64,000 nt of DNA. Source: Arthrobacter gandavensis (lineage in GTDB: Bacteria > Actinomycetota > Actinomycetes > Actinomycetales > Micrococcaceae). The stretch spans positions 392,936-456,935 of the forward strand of contig NZ_JADKYW010000006.1 in the NCBI RefSeq assembly GCF_015355785.1. Reading direction: 5' to 3'. How positions within the stretch are numbered: position 1 is the stretch's first letter; each line of letters starts with the position of its first letter. The notes beneath the pieces were generated by a model that made no database searches, was not told where the DNA came from, and worked only from the letters and a program-made list of their open reading frames with translations. Shown in pieces: positions 62,141-64,000 of the stretch. Both the position numbers and the translations under genes were made by a program.

Positions 62141-63781
62141 TTGAACAGCACGGCCTCGGCCCATGCCCTGACCCTTTACCGCAACGGTTCGGTCTACAGC
62201 TCAGCAGATCCCTTCGCCACCGCCATGCTGGTGGACGGGGGCACAGTCGCCTGGGTCGGTTCAGAGCAGGCAGCGACTTCCATCCAGGATGACAACATGC
62301 AGGTGGTGGACCTCCAGGGTGCGCTGGTGGCCCCCGGCTTCGTGGACTCTCATGTCCACCTGACGGAAACCGGCCTGGCTGCCGCATCAGTGGATCTCTC
62401 GGGTGTGCGCAGCCTCGCTGAAATGCTCGACGCCGTTGCCGCAGAGGCAGCCCGGACCACCGGCCTGATCATCGGGCACGGGTGGGACGAGTCCGGCTGG
62501 CCCGACCACCGGGTGCCGACTGCCGCAGAGCTGGACCGCGCATCAGGGAACCGCAGCGTCTACCTCGCCCGCGCGGATGTCCACTGTGCCGTGGTTTCAG
62601 GCTCCCTAGCCGCCGAGCTGGGGCTCGCAGCCCTGGACGGCTGGGAGGACGGCTTTGTCATCAGGGACGCACACGAAGCTGCGCGCACCGTCTCCCGCAG
62701 CCTCTCCCTCGTGGAACGTGCCCGGTACCAGCGCGCTGCCCTGCAGCTGGCGGCGTCACGGGGAATCGTTGCCGTAGCTGAGATGGCGGCCCCGCACATT
62801 GCCCCCGCCGGGGATCTCCGGCAGCTTCTGCGCCTGGAAGGCAGCCTGGGCGATGCCCCAGTACCGCAGATCCTGCCGTACTGGGGCCAGCTGGCCCAGA
62901 GCGAGTCCGAACTCGCTGAGATTGTTGCCTCCTTCGACGGCCGCCTCCTGGGGCTGGCCGGGGACCTGAACATTGACGGTTCCATCGGGGCGCGGACGGC
63001 CGCACTGCGGGCGCCGTATAGGGATGCCCCCGAGACGGAGGGCAGCCTGTACCTCAGCGCGGAGCAGGCGGCACGGCACCTCGAACTCGCAACCCGCGCG
63101 GGACTGCAGGCAGGTTTCCACGTTATTGGCGACGCCGGACTGGACACTGTCATCCAGGCGCTGGACCTGGCGGCAGCTTCCGTAGGGGAACCGGCCCTGC
63201 GTGCCGCCCACCACCGCCTGGAGCACCTTGAACTCAGCGACGACGCGGCCGTGGCCCAACTGGTGCGGTTCGGAGTCACGGCAAGCATGCAGCCGGCCTT
63301 CGACGCCCTCTGGGGCGCGAAGGACGGTATGTACTCCCAGCGGCTCGGGGAACGCAGTACGGCGATGAACCGGTTCGCTTCCCTGTTCTCAGCGGGTGTA
63401 CCCGTCGTCTTTGGATCCGACGCCCCCGTGACGGCACTGGACCCGTGGCGCGCAGTTCAGGCGGCGGTGATGCACAACAACCCCGCGCAGCGGATCTCCG
63501 CACGAGCGGCGTTCATTGCCCACACACGATCCGGATGGCGTGCTGCGGGGACCGGCGATCCGATGCTCGGACAGCTCGCCCCCGGGACGCCGGCTTCCTT
63601 CGCAGTGTGGGAAGCAGATGAGCTGATGGTTCAAACCCCGGACGCTTCAGTCGCCTCCTGGAGCACGGACCCCCGGGCGGGAACCCCGCTGCTGCCCGCG
63701 CTGGATACTGAACAGCTGCCGCGCTGCCTGCAGACCGTCCACCTGGGAACGGAGCTTTACCGGGCCGCTGATTTTAGCTAG
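62141..63781 (+). CDS. Amidohydrolase family protein (YtcJ-like)
   Basis: 546 residues. The N-terminal beta sandwich (LYRNGSVYSSADPFATAMLVDGGTVAWVG) is followed by the metal site VDSHVHLTETGL near 68-79 (HxH), IGHGWDESGWPDH near 111 and HVIGDAGLDTVIQALDL near 327. AHHRLEHLELSDDAAVAQLVRFGVTASMQPAFD near 350-382 and VFGSDAPVTALDPWRAVQAAV near 422-442 finish the barrel. The YtcJ group hydrolyses unknown N-substituted or cyclic amides. TTG 62141 after AGGTGAG is preferred; a GTG at 62069 overlaps the helicase gene. Confidence 0.8.
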   Translation: MNSTASAHALTLYRNGSVYSSADPFATAMLVDGGTVAWVGSEQAATSIQDDNMQVVDLQGALVAPGFVDSHVHLTETGLAAASVDLSGVRSLAEMLDAVAAEAARTTGLIIGHGWDESGWPDHRVPTAAELDRASGNRSVYLARADVHCAVVSGSLAAELGLAALDGWEDGFVIRDAHEAARTVSRSLSLVERARYQRAALQLAASRGIVAVAEMAAPHIAPAGDLRQLLRLEGSLGDAPVPQILPYWGQLAQSESELAEIVASFDGRLLGLAGDLNIDGSIGARTAALRAPYRDAPETEGSLYLSAEQAARHLELATRAGLQAGFHVIGDAGLDTVIQALDLAAASVGEPALRAAHHRLEHLELSDDAAVAQLVRFGVTASMQPAFDALWGAKDGMYSQRLGERSTAMNRFASLFSAGVPVVFGSDAPVTALDPWRAVQAAVMHNNPAQRISARAAFIAHTRSGWRAAGTGDPMLGQLAPGTPASFAVWEADELMVQTPDASVASWSTDPRAGTPLLPALDTEQLPRCLQTVHLGTELYRAADFS

Positions 63782-63828
63782 GGACCCGAAAAAAACAGTA
63801 CGTTTACTTACCGTTGGATTATCGCCCT

Positions 63829-63862
63829 GACCTGCGCCGATATACATCAGGTCCTAGTCAGG
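63829..63862 (+). promoter_or_regulatory. Overlapping inverted repeats downstream of the amidohydrolase gene
   Basis: GACCTG (63829-63834) pairs with CAGGTC (63848-63853). CCTGAC (63826-63831) can pair with GTCAGG (63857-63862). The two pairings share bases and exclude each other. The region sits just upstream of a consensus promoter, so it may be an operator. No other gene is seen in 63782-63970. Confidence 0.3.
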
Positions 63863-63869
63863 AAACATG

Positions 63870-63897
63870 TTGACACAACACGCTCAGGACGTAGGCT
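63870..63897 (+). promoter_or_regulatory. Strong consensus promoter near the right edge
   Basis: TTGACA (63870-63875), a 16-bp spacer and TAGGCT (63892-63897) form the best sigma-70-like match in the window. Transcription should start near 63904 and read out of the window with a leader of at least 65 nt. Confidence 0.65.
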
Positions 63898-63970
63898 AGA
63901 CAAACCGCGGCACGGACCGGCTCAGGCCGGAAACCAGCTGCCTCGGCCCGGGCACGTATGTGTGGGGGTG

Positions 63971-64000
63971 ATGGTCCGTCCACCCGGACGCGGTGCAGGG
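63971..64000 (+). CDS. Possible start of the next gene (first 10 codons)
   Basis: ATG 63971 follows GGGGG and opens a frame to the window edge (MVRPPGRGAG). In related genomes a lipoprotein acyltransferase or polyprenyl mannose transferase often lies here, but ten codons cannot identify it. GTG 63968 in the same frame is another possible start. Confidence 0.3.
   Translation, partial: MVRPPGRGAG

Noticed and set aside
1-64000. Insertion sequences, prophage genes, CRISPR arrays, toxin-antitoxin pairs or a defence island
   Set aside because: I looked for transposase or integrase proteins, regular short repeats with spacers, paired small ORFs and composition shifts, and saw none. Gene content is housekeeping throughout.

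Overview
This window is a contiguous stretch of high-GC, gene-dense actinobacterial chromosome. The best guess is a member of the Micrococcaceae close to Arthrobacter. The grounds are a complete Pup-proteasome locus, the mycothiol enzyme MshC, a fused PafBC regulator, an actinobacterial GlgC/GlgA pair, the DUF5703 and DUF3099 families, and many start codons placed 6-7 nt after a TANNNT -10 element (leaderless transcripts). I see no insertion sequence, phage gene, CRISPR array, integron or island with deviant composition. It reads as core genome, and the only RNA gene found is tRNA-Leu(GAG).

Layout. 1-4.1 kb: the tail of a SufT-like Fe-S assembly protein, the biotin ECF transporter bioY-bioM-bioN, and an ABC-F ATPase. 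4.1-9.2 kb: a SURF1/small zinc protein/DUF3099 operon, FabG, a second SDR with no catalytic Tyr, SerB and a lone ABC ATPase. 9.2-13.9 kb: a TauE/SafE permease, a TrmH-type methyltransferase, an unknown lipoprotein, zinc-free ribosomal protein L31 (with a palindrome in its promoter), a lipoate ligase with swapped domain order, and a cupin. 13.9-24 kb: aminopeptidase N, a glycosyltransferase-like membrane protein, a YeiH exporter divergent from a P-type ATPase, and an unusual zinc-ribbon/SDR fusion. 23.7-26.3 kb: divergent glgC and glgA for alpha-glucan synthesis.

26.3-33 kb is a lipid module: acyl-CoA oxidase-like dehydrogenase and its TetR regulator on one strand, facing thiolase, FabG4-like reductase and MaoC dehydratase. 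Its gene content matches mycobacterial fadE5-fadA2-fabG4-htdX. 33-40.6 kb: kynureninase, a universal stress protein, an APC permease, a CNNM/CorC protein, tRNA-Leu, an M20 dipeptidase and an acyl-CoA dehydrogenase. 40.6-47.3 kb: an acidic small protein, UppP, MshC, a PAC2 protein, a HAD phosphatase, an M50 protease and TrmI.

47.4-57.5 kb is the Pup-proteasome system. ARC unfoldase, Dop, Pup, PrcB, PrcA and PafA form one tightly coupled operon. Two FKBP prolyl isomerases follow, then after a strong terminator the separately transcribed DNA-damage regulator PafBC. The right end carries a small membrane protein, TatA, TatC, a Ski2-like helicase, an amidohydrolase, and a strong promoter that drives a gene running off the window.

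I found no clearly undescribed multi-gene system. The most interesting leads are small. They are the candidate operator and Cys/His-rich leader ORF before the zinc-independent L31, two SDR proteins missing the catalytic Tyr (one with a zinc ribbon), the PAC2 protein near the 20S proteasome genes, an Ala in place of Gly before the PrcB nucleophile, and a series of leaderless promoters of nearly identical geometry.
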